Below, in pieces: positions 31,701 to 43,882 of a DNA stretch of 64,000 bases. Below the pieces are notes generated by a model. That model worked only from the letters and a program-made list of their open reading frames with translations. It did no database searches and had not been told where the DNA came from. Made by a program: the position numbers and the translations under genes. Location of the stretch: positions 12,873,501 through 12,937,500 of the forward strand of contig NC_086192.1 in assembly GCF_023053635.1 (NCBI RefSeq), given 5' to 3'. Position 1 is the stretch's first letter, and each line of letters starts with the position of its first letter. The stretch comes from Elgaria multicarinata webbii (Eukaryota; Chordata; Lepidosauria; Squamata; Anguidae).

Positions 31701-32227
31701 TGGGGTCACCCCCCCCACCCCACCCCACAACCCAGGGGGATTGAGAGCAGACTATTGAAAATACGGGATTTTAGTGTTGCTGTGTTTGGTCAACTGCATC
31801 CCCACACTCACACACACATGACAAAATAGGAGCAAAAGCAGAGCTTGTGCTGTTTCTAATCCAGATTTTATTGCACGTGAAAGTGCATTGTTGTTACTTT
31901 GAAACATTTTTAAATGTTTTAAAAGTGCCGCCAATGTCAAAATAACCTATTGTTACCCATATTTTAGTTTGGGTGTGTATGTGTTTTTGAAATATAGCGA
32001 CTTACGACAGCCGTGCAGTGTTGTCCACTGTTCATATCCTAGGTTAAAGACGCTGCTGAAGTTACGAGTTCCCGGTTCTTCATTCGCACGAAAGTTTGAA
32101 ATTAGCTCAGCCAGAAACTTAATAAGGAACTAAGGTGCCACCTGCACCTTAAAATAAGCCTCAGCCTACCCAATATGTATCAAAGACATGTGAAGTCCTT
32201 ATTTCGTTCTACTCTCCACTAGTGAGA

Positions 32228-32465
32228 TAGGATGACCATATGAAATGGAGGACAGGGCTCCTGTATCTGCAGTTAAAGCTGCAGGAGCTATACTAGAGTG
32301 ACCAGATTGAAAAGAGGGCAGGGCTCCTGCAGCTTTAACTGTTGTGATGAAGGGGGAATTTCACCAGGTTCTCCATATATACAAATGACACCTGCTGAAA
32401 TTCCCTTTTCAATGCAACTGTTAAAGATACAGCAGCCCTGTCCTCCTTTTCATGGGGTCGCCCTA
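32228..32465. mobile_element. Palindromic MITE dimer, left arm deleted
   Basis: It begins TAGGATGACCATATG but jumps from CTCCTGTATC to GCAGTTAAAGCTGCAGGAGC, losing most of the first arm. The right arm is complete. Confidence 0.85.
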
Positions 32466-32559
32466 ACTTGGCCTTGATCTTCAGCCAGTTTAGTGCTGTC
32501 CAAGGTGCTGACATGCCCTTCTTGGCCTGTTGCGATCCTGAACAGCCTCAAGGTGCTCT

Positions 32560-33250
32560 GTTCGTTGTGTTCTGCTTTTGTTGTTGATACGGTTGCTTGG
32601 TTTCATTTCTGTACACCACTTTGACTCTTGCGTTGTTTTCACTTTGAATACTGTTTTCATACAAAATTGGCACACATAATTTGCAAGTAAACGAATCGGT
32701 TTCCAGTTCTTTTGTGTTCCTACATAGCTTGATATGACTTCGGTCCATCGTATGCGTCCTTGCCCGTTAGTAATTGTCACTGCTTTGTAATGACCTCCCC
32801 TGGGAAGCTAGGCCTGAGCTAGAACAGGACAAATGGCAGAGCTGTTGCAGGAGAAAACCAGATTCTGAGCTAATGAAAGCTACTCAACTGATGTGTTCCA
32901 GCAGCGGACGGGAAGTCTCCTAAAAGACAGAACCCAACTTCCTTCCACACAAAAATGCATTCACTACTGAATACTTGGTCCAACACTTCTATCTTTCCAT
33001 TTCAGTATGTTTCTTGCTCTCGTTGTTAAAACAAAACAAAACACCCACACAGATCTTAAAAGTGCAGCGCTTGTTTCAACGTGTAGTTTTACATTTCACT
33101 ACGTCTTTTCCTCTCACTGTTAAAATCGTAAATCTTTTATGGTTGCTGCTGCTGCTGTTGTTGTTTTGATTTCTGTGCACCAGTCTGGCTCTGTTGTTTT
33201 CGCTCTGAATGCCGTTTTCATACAAAATTGACATATTTAGACTCAAATAA
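32560..33250 (-). repeat. Duplicated 110-bp segment of unknown family
   Basis: On the minus strand 32571-32690 and 33130-33245 share CAATTTTGTATGAAAAC and GTGAAAACAAC/GCGAAAACAAC blocks, about 560 bases apart. No family recognised. Between them is non-repetitive sequence. Confidence 0.5.
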
Positions 33251-33514
33251 ACCAACAGCACTGCCATCTTCTGACTATTTGATGGTATTGTATCACACCA
33301 CACATTTGGAATTCAGTAGCCTCTATGCCTGTAATAGCTCTTGAGAGGCGGAAATCTAAGGCATTTGCCATTTTTCCTGCAATGGAGGGATAGATCCTTG
33401 GTTCAGTTGCTCTTCCCACTTGCTCCATTGCATATGAAATTCAAATTAAGCTTAAAATGCATTCCTTTTCTCCTTCCTGTTGAGCTCAGGACACTAGAGA
33501 TAACTTTTTTGAGC

Positions 33515-33965
33515 AATGGCAGTTCGTTACCTTGTCGTGGTGCTGGAGTTTGAGCACCTCAAAGATGCCATGAGCTAAACCGTGACGGGACACCCGAGAC
33601 GGGAAGGTCATGGTAGAGAGGTCAGACTAAATACGATCCCTGGGGAAGGTAATGGCAACCCACCCCAGTATTCTTGCCGTGAAAACTAAATGGATCAGTA
33701 CAACCAGAGATATGTCGGTATACCATCGGAAGATGGGACCCCCAGGTCAGAAGATGGTCAAAATGCTACTGGGGAGGAACAGAGGATAAGTTCAACTAGC
33801 CCCAGATGTGATGATGCAGCTAGCTCAAAGCCGAAAGGACGGTGCTGGTGGTGAACGACGAATCCGATGCTCTAAAGGTGGCAACGGCCGACAGAAAGCT
33901 CTGGCGTGGGCTGGTCCATGAAGTCACGAAGAGTCGGAAACGACTGAACGAATAAACAACAACAA
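33515..33965 (+). mobile_element. Internally deleted BovB derivative (5' end joined to 3' end)
   Basis: 33515-33877 matches the BovB 5' region as I know it (GGGAAGGTAATGGCAACCCA, AACTAAATGGATCAGTACAA, GGAACAGAGGATAAGTTCAA). At about 33878 it switches to the last 88 bases of BovB (GGCAACGGCCGACAGAAAGC to the GAATAAACAACAACAA tail). The whole RT-coding body is missing. Confidence 0.8.
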
Positions 33966-34079
33966 AGTTTTTCTTCAAATCTTTCCATTTTCCTCCTATT
34001 TCTTCTCAGTTCTCTCTCACATTCTCCGGCTTTCCTTCCTTTCTCTTCCTATTTAAAAAGGAAAATAAAAGATTTTCTT

Positions 34080-34084
<5 letters not shown>

Positions 34085-34129
<45 letters not shown>

Positions 34130-34250
34130 TTTATTTCTTACCCGCTTCTCCATTTTGATCGAGGTAAACGATAAAATACATAAAACTGAATTAAAACATA
34201 ATATACATTGTTAAAACATCCTAAAAAACATTCTAAAAACATCTTAAAAT
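34085..34250 (-). repeat. (AAT)n and LINE tail
   Basis: About 16 AAT units followed by TTATTTCTTACCCGCTTCTC and AAAACATAATATACATTG, a reverse LINE 3' end as at 36690. Confidence 0.75.
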
Positions 34251-34259
34251 GTTTTAACC

Positions 34260-36185
34260 TTAGAAAGAACAGGAAATATAACTTTAGGGGCATTCAGGCC
34301 TGTGTGAGCGATGCCTGTAAATCCTTTCCAAAAACTACAACCCCAGGATGTAAATGCAACCAGGGGTGTTTGCTAAGTTCCTAAAAGATTTGGGGCACAA
34401 GCCGATGGATGACAAATTTGCATATGCTAATTTATATGTATGCCTGCACAGTTAGAAATAATTACTATAATTTAAATTTCAGAGCAGTGGGCTAATTAAC
34501 TTCCCATCTAAATCACACACCATAATAAGCTTCATTATACTAACCTGGTCAAAATACAGCCTGCATTGAGATAGAGGTAATTGTTTTAATCAGTTTAACA
34601 TTAATGGATTATTAATTCCTTAAAAACAAGGCAGTTATTTGACTAACACCCCTTGTTCCAGAACACTCTTGCTTGAAAAAGTGACCCACTCTTGGTAACA
34701 CAACTGTTTTTTGAAGTAAACATGCTTACACTGCAATCCTATACATGTCTACTCAGGCCTTAGCTAGACCTAAGGTTTATCCCGGGATTGTCCCAGGGTC
34801 CTCCCTGCCTGCTCCCGGGATATTCTTGGCCATTAAGATGGCATTGTTCCTATTAGGTCTTTGGTCTTACAAGATGGGGTTGTTAGAAGCCCTGATGTTG
34901 CCAAAAGAATTGGCTAATTTGTCTACAAACAAGCTAGACAACCCTGGTGAGATGAATCAAAATCTGCATCTTGATGTGCCATAAGGCCTTTCCTTCTGTT
35001 ATGTGTGGGTTGGGTTGGGTTGAATATCTGCTCATTCAGTGAAGGGTAGTGCTATCTCTGTGAGCTTTAGCAGCGATGCCCCAAATCTGCAGGACTGACA
35101 CATTAAAATCAGTGTCATCCTTATAATACTATAAATTGGATACCGTTGCCTTGGCCTGTTTTCTGTAAATGGGATGAGCAACCCCCCCAAAAAGTACAAG
35201 AATTGCTAAATGCCATTGCTGGAACATTTTGTGCCTGTTGCATCTAAGCAATGCAAAACACAACCTGCGACCTTCTGAAACATCTTCAAATTTCTAATCA
35301 GTTAAATCGTGTAGCAGTAAGAGGAGCACAGGGGAACACAGCTCTGGGGTCTTTTTTTCAGAGCAGTAGTAGAAATGTCATCTGACAGAGTGCCGGTTGA
35401 TGGATGCTCCTTGTTCTAGCAAATGATTTGGGTAATAAAGTGGCTTTTGGTCTTTACAGTTTCTGTTTTTAACAGATTAACGTAGAGGAAGTCAAAGGGT
35501 GAGAGAGGCTGGATACTCTCTGCGTACTTACTGTGTTCTTAATCCCACTTTTCAGAAAAAATATTGTCTCCCGAAGAAGCTCACAATATAAAAGAGAGAA
35601 TCCCTCGCACCAGGCTTGCAAGCTAAAAAGACATGTCCCACAAGAGAAGGCGAGTGGATGGAGACGGTAAAGAAGGGAGGTGAGTTTTCAAGGCTAGAAC
35701 AAGCTGGTGAGGTATAAGCAGGCATTTAAATGTAGTTTGGGCCAGGCTGATCGTCCCCTGCTAGTGGTGTGGCTTGAATAGCAATTGGTGGCTGTCGTTT
35801 CTTTGGCCAATGGATGGGTTGAATAACCGGCAGCGGGCAGTTGGAGCAGAGGGTTCTTTCTGGCAGGGAAGGGGAAGCAATCTCCCTGCAATTGCTACTT
35901 CTGCCTTCAATGGTCAGGCCAGGTTGGTCTCCCCTTTGGCTTGACATTATTTCTGGGAAGCAGGTGGTGAAGCCCAAGGTCCCCTGATTGAGGCAGAAGC
36001 CAGAGTGTGCTTCTGCTCTGCAGTCCCAGGGCAATTTGTTATAGCGATTGAAAATGGCAACTCTTCTGTGCAAAACAGTTTGCATTTCTCATTGGAAGCA
36101 AATGGTTGAGTGATTTCAGCTGACCCAAGATCTTTTCTTAAATAAAGCTCGGCGTGGTTTACACGTTCTGGGAGGCATCTGGTTG
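34260..36185. other. Intergenic, largely unique
   Basis: One short MITE-like piece (GGCCTTAGCTAGACCTAAGG near 34756) is seen. Otherwise AT-rich unique sequence with no gene or strong repeat recognised. Confidence 0.5.
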
Positions 36186-36686
36186 ACAGGTAGCAGAGAA
36201 GAGACGATTGAGGGGAGACATGATAGCACTCTTCAAATACAGGAAAGGTTGTCCCGCAGAGGAGGGCCGGGATCTCTTCTCGATCCTCCCAGAGTGCAGG
36301 ACACAGAATAACAGGCTCAAGTTACAGGAAGCCAGATTCCGGCTGGACATCAGGAAAAGCTTCCTGACTGTTAGAGCAGTATGACAATGGAATCAGTTAC
36401 CTAGGGAGGTTGTGGGCTCTCCCACACTGGAGGCTTTCAAGAGGCAGCTGGACAACCCTCTGTCAGGGATGCTTTAGGGTGGATTCCTGCATTGAGCAGG
36501 GGGTTGGACTTGATGGCCTTGTAGGCCCCTTCCAACTCTACTATTCTATGATTCTATGAAATACTTGATAGGTTGTCACACAGAGGAGGGCCAGGATCTC
36601 TTCTCGATCCTCCCAGAGTGCAGGACACAGAATAACGGGCTCAAGTTACAGGAAGCCAGATCCTGGCTGGACATCAGGAAAACCTT

Positions 36687-36736
<50 letters not shown>

Positions 36737-37138
36737 TATTTATTTATTTGTTACCCACCTCTCCCTCTGGATCAAGGCAGGATACAATACAAATAAAACC
36801 ACCATAAAACACATACAACTAATTCAAACGTTTAAAACCAGTGCATCATTAAAAGCAGCACACCATTAAAAAAAGGCATCTTAAAATTCTGCTGGGTAGG
36901 CCTGCCAGAAGAGATCAATCTTTATGGCTTTCTTAAATTCTGGAAGAGTGTTAAGTTGACTGTTAGAGCAGTACGACAATGGAACCAATTACCTAGGGAG
37001 GTTGTGGGCTCTCCCCCACTAGAGGCAGCTGGATAGCCGTCTGTCGGGGATGCTTTAGGGTGGATTCCTGCATTGAGCAGGGGGTTGGACTCGATGGCTT
37101 TAGAGGCCCCTTCCAACTCTACTATTCTATGCTTCTAT
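36186..37138 (+). mobile_element. Two CR1 3' ends, the second split by a LINE/(AAT)n insertion
   Basis: The first CR1 ends at about 36558 with ATTCTATGATTCTATGA. The second starts at once, runs to CTTCCTGA at 36690, is broken by (AAT)15 plus a reverse LINE end (36691-36956), and resumes GACTGTTAGAGCAGTACGAC to its tail at 37138. The insertion point is exact. Confidence 0.88.
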
Positions 37139-37840
37139 GTAACATGTAGTTTTCCCATGAGTACCAGAATTACCAAGATGAAACGGGAGATGGTGCTATA
37201 ATAATCATAAAGAAAGACCACCTGCACGTTCCCCAATGCATTCTTCGTTCATTCGTCTTACAGGACAGAACGCTGTTCATGAAAAAGGATGTTGGCACTC
37301 AACAATTGGGGATCTTTACTCAAATTCAGCCTCCGGCAGGGAGATGGAATAACAGGGCAGTCCTGGGAAGGAACAGTTAAGAAGGCGTGGGATGTTTGGA
37401 AGGGGAGTATTTTCTTTTCTTTTCTTTTTTACAACATTCCAAATATAGCGTGTTTCTGCCCTTTATTCATCCCGTTATTGATGGCTCCTGTCCTACTTCA
37501 GGGATTTAAACCGTGCAGATTAAGCCACTGTCCTTCAGATGTCCATTTGCTGATATTCTTTTTCTCTCTCTCTCTCTTTTCACTTGCTGAGAGCATGTCT
37601 AAAAAAAGACTGGGAAGCTGTTCAAAAAATGCACTTTAATAAGCAGTAGCCTGCATGGCTGACAGTCCTCTCTGTGATGCATATGTACATGTTCAACCTG
37701 GCACATGAAACCGGTGTTCATCACAGCGGCACAGCGTGTAACTTCCATTGGCATTTAGTGTGACAAGCTGGTGAAAATATGTCATTCAGTTAAAAAAAGA
37801 GCCACAGCTTTTATGGAGGCAAGACAGAGTAAGGTATTGC
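37139..37840. other. Intergenic, nothing recognised
   Basis: Unique-looking sequence with a CT-rich run near 37570. Open frames show no similarity that I recognise. Confidence 0.5.
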
Positions 37841-37845
37841 ACTAC

Positions 37846-38030
37846 GGCAATGGAACCAGTTACCTAGGGAGGTGGTGGGCTCTCGCACACTAGAGGCCTT
37901 CAAGAGGCAGCTGGACAACCATCTGTCAGGGATGCTTTAGGGTGGATTCCTGCACTGAACGAGGGGTTGGACTTGATGGCCTTGTAGGCCCCTTCCAACT
38001 CTACTATTCTATGATTCTATGATTCTATTC
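37846..38030 (+). mobile_element. CR1 3' end
   Basis: Short 5'-truncated copy ending in three ATTCTATG units. Confidence 0.88.
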
Positions 38031-38319
38031 CATGAAAAATACATTTCTCCCCCCAACACCACATCTCTTTTCTGCATTATTTATCAGAGCCAGCTTCAGG
38101 CATAAGGGAGGCCTAGGCAATGATGTCTCTTTCTACTGTGAAAGAGCCCTGGCTGGCTTACTTTGGCAGCAGCCACTGGGCAGAAGGGTATAACCACACT
38201 TTTAATTTCTCACAATGCCCTGTAGTGCTGTTAGGTCAGAGGGGGTGGGAAAGGTGTTTTAACTCAATGGCCCTATCTGGATAGTAGCCCTCAAGGCAGT
38301 AGTGTAATAGAGAAGGAGT

Positions 38320-38500
38320 AGCGTTTATTTATTTATTATATTTCTGTGCTGCCCAATAGTCAAAGCTCTATGGCAATTCACATAATAGAGATTAAAGCCA
38401 TAAAATATAAGAACATAATATAAGGAGGAGAGCAACAAGGATGATCAGGGGGTCTGGAAACAAAGCCCTGTGAGGAGAGACTGAAAGAACTGGGCATGTA
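38320..38500. mobile_element. LINE tail and truncated CR1 piece
   Basis: A reverse LINE tail (CCCAATAGTCAAAGCTCTAT) then forward CR1 (GATCAGGGGGTCTGGAAACA) that stops at GGGCATGTA where the palindrome at 38501 begins. Confidence 0.65.
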
Positions 38501-38933
38501 GTGTAGACACAAAAAATACAAGCTCAGGTGCTCAGGAGATTGTATATATATTTTAATTAAAAAAAAATTATCCAGAAGTGCTCAACGTTTCGGACTAGAT
38601 GTCCTTCGTCAGGAGCTGGAAAGGGATAACGAGCTGCAATTGGGCTGCTGTAGTTCAAAGTATCTTGAATTTCAGTTTGTAGCTGCTTTCTTGCAATCTT
38701 CAGGGTTCTGTGCTAGAGCTGCATTCATAGTTTTTGAATCAAGAATGCACAATTCAAGATACTTTGAACTACAGCAGCCCAATCGCATTTCGTTATCCCT
38801 TTCCAGCTTCTGACGAAGGACGTCTAGTCCGAAACGTTGAGCACTTCTGGATAATTTTTTTTTAAAAAAAATTATAAAAATAATTTTATACAATCTCCTG
38901 AGCACCTGAGCTTGTCTCTTTTGCGTCTACACC
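38501..38933. repeat. Large near-perfect palindrome (arms about 175 bp, 79-bp spacer)
   Basis: Left arm 38501-38671 and right arm 38751-38933 are reverse complements across GAAGTGCTCAACGTTTCGGA, CTAGACGTCCTTCGTCAG-type sequence, GCTGGAAAGGGATAACGA and GGCTGCTGTAGTTCAAAGTA. The few differences are mainly in the A/T-rich run. Confidence 0.93.
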
Positions 38934-40085
38934 AGCTGTGACACAGCCACACATGTTTACATGCGTGCGTACTAGGATCTGGGTGCATCTACCTTGCACC
39001 TGCAGAGATTTCAATCCTGCGTGCTAAGAGGAGGAGGAGGCTGAAACACAGTGATGCTCCTGAACCCACCCACTCCAGTGCACAAATAGACGACTGGGAC
39101 TCTCCCTGGTTAATGGGAACATGTGGAGCGTAAACCCCTCGTAGGCTGTGAGCGTGTCCAAAAAGCACCAACTCACTGTACAGAATGCATTGCACATAAT
39201 TTGCAAGTGTCAGCCACCCATTTTGTTCTCGGTGTTAAAAGCACTCGGGAAGCAGTGAGCTTGCTTCAGTGCCATTAAACCTCCAGTTTCCTCATATGGG
39301 GCGGCAAATTCCTTTTGGCTGCAGTCAAAAGCAAAAACCCTACGGCCTGTAATTGCAGGTAATGGCAGCCTGGAATTAAGGTAGCTAGGAGGAGTTTGCT
39401 TTTGTCCACTGCCTTTTCAACAAAAGGCCCTCCTGCTGACCCCAAAGGTTGGTTTTAAATTGCTGCTTCCCAGGGAAGAAGAGGTCACAAAATGGAGTGT
39501 GCAGCCCGTGGAATGAGGCAGAAGCAGAAAAAAGCAGCAATTGTTGAGGGATTTCATTTAGTGCAGGGCAAATAGTTTCCCCGCAGGCTTTCACTCACCT
39601 GCTGTTGTGTGACTCATCACATCAGTAGCACCAGTGAGTCAGGGCCATTTCAGACACTTAGCAGAAGTGTGAGGATTTTTTTTTTTAAAAAAAAACTATA
39701 CTCGTGTTAGGACAGATTCAGCATCAATAGCCGTATTCTATTTTCATGTAATGAAATCCGTAATGATATATTTCTCAATAGAAGGGAAATCAGAGCAGAA
39801 ATAATGGGTGTTTCTACATTAAGGAAAAAGCCTGCACCCTTGCCAGGTTTTGCCCCCACCCTCAGGTCTTTCCACATTCACTATGAGCGCCTTTAGATGG
39901 CAACCAACAGTGACCATGTGATTTGTCTTATTATTTTCTTAAGCGAGATTACTGTGGGAAGGCACAAGAGACAACCTGGAGGTTGATGGAGTCATGTAAA
40001 GGATCCACAAACTTCTGTGAGTGGTCAATCCACCCCTGTAGAAAGCTCAGAATTTCACCAACACCAAAATAGTGCCAAAATTCTC
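38934..40085. other. Intergenic, nothing recognised
   Basis: Unique sequence without exon-like homology or a clear repeat. Confidence 0.5.
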
Positions 40086-40089
40086 AATT

Positions 40090-40102
40090 TCACCATTCAA
40101 AT

Positions 40103-40141
<39 letters not shown>

Positions 40142-40465
40142 TTACATTTTTATACCGCCCAATAGCCGAAGCTCTCTGGGCGGTTCACAAAAATTAAAAT
40201 CATCATAAAACAACCAACAAGTTAAAAATACAAATACAAAATACAATATAAAAAGCACAACCAGGATAAAACCACGCAGCAAAATTGATATAAGGTTAAA
40301 ATACAGAGTTAAAACAGTATAATTTAAATTTAAGTTAAAATTAAGTGTTAAAATACTGAGTGAATAAAAAGGTCTTCAGCTGGCGACGAAAGGAGTACAG
40401 TGTAGGCGCCAGGCGGACCTCTCTGGGGAGCTCATTCCACAACCGGGGTGCCACAGCGGAGAAAT
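40090..40465 (-). mobile_element. (TTTA)n and LINE 3' end
   Basis: About 13 TTTA units, the reverse tail CCGCCCAATAGCCGAAGCTC, then the RT C-terminal region cut at GCCACAGCGGAGAAA. Same family as 22040-22600. Confidence 0.85.
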
Positions 40466-40606
40466 CTTTGGGTGGAAAATCTCCAGGATGGAGAAATTCT
40501 TGTTTGACGTTTTTAAGTGTGAAATTTTAACACCATTACAACAAGAAAGACATGGATGTTTTAGAATTGTTTTGATGTCTAATGCTAAATGTCTTTGTAT
40601 GTCAGC

Positions 40607-40795
40607 ACCCAAAGAGTAACACTATTGCATGTCAGCTGTCAAACACTAAATTCTAGGCCTGCGGTGTTCAATTAGGTAGATTAATTGATTTAGAGTGCAA
40701 TCCTATGCATGTTTAGACAAATTAAGTGTCTACAACTTCCAGTATTCTCCAGTCAGAATGCTAAGAGTGATAGGACTTTTTTCTGTCTAAACATA
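40607..40795 (+). repeat. Left copy of a spaced inverted duplication
   Basis: The reverse complement of this segment is at 46557-46745 with few differences, from CCAAAGAGTAACACTATTG through the GCCTGCGGTGTTCAATTAGG block to the MITE end CTGTCTAAACA. A CR1 tail abuts each copy on the same side. Confidence 0.88.
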
Positions 40796-41200
40796 GAATC
40801 CTAGAATAGTAGAATTGGAAGGGGCCTATAAGGCCATCGAGTCCAACCCCCTGCTCAATGCAGGAATCCACCCTAAAGCATCCCTGACAGAGGGTTGTCC
40901 AGCTGCCTCTTGAAGGCCTCTAGTGTGGGAGAGCCCACCACCTCCCTAGGTCACTGGTTCCATTGTCGTACTGCTCTAACAGTCTGGACGTTTTTCCTGC
41001 TGTCCAGCCAGAATCTGGCTTCCTGTCACTTGAGCCCGTTATTCTGTGTCCTGCGCTCTGGGAGGATCAAGAAGAGATCCTGGTCCTCCTCTGTGTGACA
41101 ACCTTTCAAGTATTTGAAGAGTGTTATCATGTCTCCCTTCAATCTTCTCTTCTCCTGGCTAAACATGCCCAGTTGTTCCAGTCTCTCATTGCACCCTAAA
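40796..41200 (-). mobile_element. CR1 3' end
   Basis: Reverse CR1 with tail TAGAATCCTAGAATAGTAG and body to CCAGTTGTTCCAGTCTCTC. Confidence 0.9.
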
Positions 41201-41214
41201 AAACCTGTGTTTGA

Positions 41215-42540
41215 CTAAAATTTGCCCCCAATTAACCTGGTAGCGGTTTTTTTTTTTTTAATAGGAATATTTATAAAAAATGGAAATGGAATCAGGAAAG
41301 TCTCAGTTTGAGCCATTCCTTTTCAACTGCAGTGCTTCTATCTGCAATACGCGCATAATAATACTGTTCTACCCTACAAGATAGTTGTAAAAATTACAAC
41401 ACGATAGAGCATGATACAGAGGGCTTTGCCTCTCTTATGTTAAGTAATATTATTGAATATTTCTTAAGCACAGCAGCCAGGTGGCATTGCTGACAGAACT
41501 ATTAAAGCAGATACGGTGCCTGCCTGCAAACTTAACACCGAAAGTAAACATGAAACATGAGAAAAGGAAGCGGAATGAAATATAAAAAGAGAAGTAGGGA
41601 TAGATGAGGAGGAAGAAGTAGAAAATGTCACTTAAGCCTGAGAGACAGGTCAATCAACTGAGAAAAGGCAGTAGTGCAAAAAGTTAAGAAAGCACGGAAT
41701 TGATGTACAATTATATACCACCCCGTAGTTGAAGCTCTCTGAGCGGTTTACACAGAATAACGTAAAACAGTACAAATGGCAAAATACTTTTTGTGCCCAG
41801 TTGGAGAAATCATGCAAATGTGCACATTTGCGTTGCTCATACCGGCGTAGTATTTTAATTCATTTTAGCACCATCTAGCACCAGCTGTAGCAGAGTAAAA
41901 CGCCTAATTGTAACAGAATTAAAGCCCAAAATGTGTGTGGGTGTTGCTGGATTCGTTGTGGGTAGAGGGTGGGGGAAGGGAAACTGAAAAATACACACTT
42001 TGGGTTCTGAAGGCCAGAAGGAACTGACACTATGGAATCTCTTTGGTTTAGTGGCACAAACAGCATGTACCTTACAAGGCAGCGAGGATGAAACTCCTCT
42101 TGGCTTAAGAGCTTTGCTACGTTGACCCAGCTGCTCTGGGGCCTTTCTGACCTGGCAGCTGGATAAATTTCCACCCGCCTCCAGTTTCTTCCCCCCAATC
42201 TGCCAGCTGCAGCCTGGTAAGAGGAGCTGCTCCATAGCTGTGTAGGCAGGGGATGTTCCCAAGGCATAACCTTCAGGCGAAACATTGAAAGGAACTCTGT
42301 GACCCTCTCAGGATGTTCAGAGCACAATGCCAGCAAGGAGGAGACACCAACACAACTTCTGGGTTCCTAATCCTGCTTGGAGGTAGGATTGCCACCGGCC
42401 TGGAATTTCTGCATTTGAGCCTGTTGGTACACACAAAGGAAGGGATTGGAAAACCTGGGTCAATGCAGGTGCCACATCCGTTGTGAAGTTGGGTAGGATT
42501 TCCCTGTGCAACTGATGGTGACTGGCAACCAGGACGTGGC
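41215..42540. other. Intergenic, mostly unique
   Basis: A reverse LINE tail is at about 41708-41765 (CCCGTAGTTGAAGCTCTCTG). Minus-strand open frames of 135-153 codons (41855-42336) show no recognisable domain. Confidence 0.5.
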
Positions 42541-42545
42541 AACCA

Positions 42546-42902
42546 GGAAGATCAGGGGTCTGGACAAAGGCCTATGAAGAGAGACTGAAAGAACTGGGCA
42601 GGTTTAGCCTGGAGAAGAGAAGATGGAGGGGAGACATGATAGCAGTCTTCAAATACTTAAAAGGTTGTCACACAGAGGAGGGCCAGGATCTCTTCTCGAT
42701 CCTCCCAGAGTGCAGGACACAGAATAACGGGCTCAAGTTACAGGTTGTGGCCAGTCCCACACTAGAGGCCTTCAAGAGGCAGCTGGACAACCATCTGTCA
42801 GGGATGCTTTAGGGTGGATTCCTGCATTGAGCGGGGGGTTGGACTCGAATGCCTTGTAGGCCCCTTCCAACTCTGCTATTCTATGATTCTATGATTCTAT
42901 GA
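42546..42902 (+). mobile_element. CR1 3' end with internal deletion
   Basis: Forward CR1 from GATCAGGGGTCTGGAC to three ATTCTATG units; about 100 bases after CAAGTTACAGG are missing compared with other copies. Confidence 0.88.
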
Positions 42903-43657
42903 AAGCTGAGGTAGTTAATGTTGAAAAGTTGCATGTGACAATTGTATTAACTGGGGAGCCTCCCTCCTCTCACTTTCCCCCCCTGTCTGGGGCACCAAAG
43001 TTCATTGACTACGACGTCATCTGCTGACCAGAATTTTAAAAATAGAAAGAAAAACAGCTAAAAATAGCGCTGGGAGGATCTTGGCGGTGGAGCTGAAAAG
43101 GCAAGAAAAAGCTGCAGAGGGATGAACCCACCTTCACATGAAACATTTGGGCCACTCGGCGGCTTCCACGGCCCCGTGTGGGATGGAGAGTTATTTCCTC
43201 CTGACCTTTCATCTCTTTCTCATTCTGCTCTTTGCTCCCTATGGATTAGTCGTTTCCGTTACCCAAAAGCCGAGGATAAAAACCGTCCACTTTGCGTGTT
43301 TGGTATCCACTCACTCCTTCTAATCGGCTAAAGGCAGTGCCTCTCAGGCTGGAGTCTGGCCACAGGCTTTAACTAAGACTCTTTCCCTCTATCTGATCCT
43401 GGAAGGGGGTGTGGGAGGGGGGCGTCGCAGCACAGGGAAGAATTAAGTTCCTGTGGGGGCCCCCCACTTCATTGCTTCTGCACTGCACATTCATTTCTAA
43501 AATTAACTTGGAATCGGTGCATGCACAATTTGCTGCGGCTCATACTTTGCTTGCATCTGTGCCCTTCCCCGATGGAGCTGAGGTGCACATGAGGGCAGCA
43601 GCAGCACCAAATACAAAAGAATAAAAAAAGAAAAGAAAAAGAGCCAAGCCCTATCAG
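42903..43657. other. Intergenic, nothing recognised
   Basis: No repeat or exon-like sequence recognised. Confidence 0.5.
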
Positions 43658-43882
43658 ACATATTGGACTACAAATCCCAATATCCCCCAGCCAGACCTGA
43701 GCATTACAGTCTAACACATCTGGAGGACACCAAGCTAGGGAACCTTAGTAGAAGCTGGCTACCTTAGAAGTATAACTCAAATTCTTGTAAGTTTCCACCA
43801 AAATGCATTGGGTAATTTTAACATTGCCCAACATTTTTCAGTGCCTCAATTTTTTCTTCTCCTTTTACATTTCTGTTTTTTG

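Noticed and set aside
41875-42336. 153-codon minus frame in the intergenic region
   Set aside because: No similarity recognised, and it overlaps another frame of similar length; likely chance.
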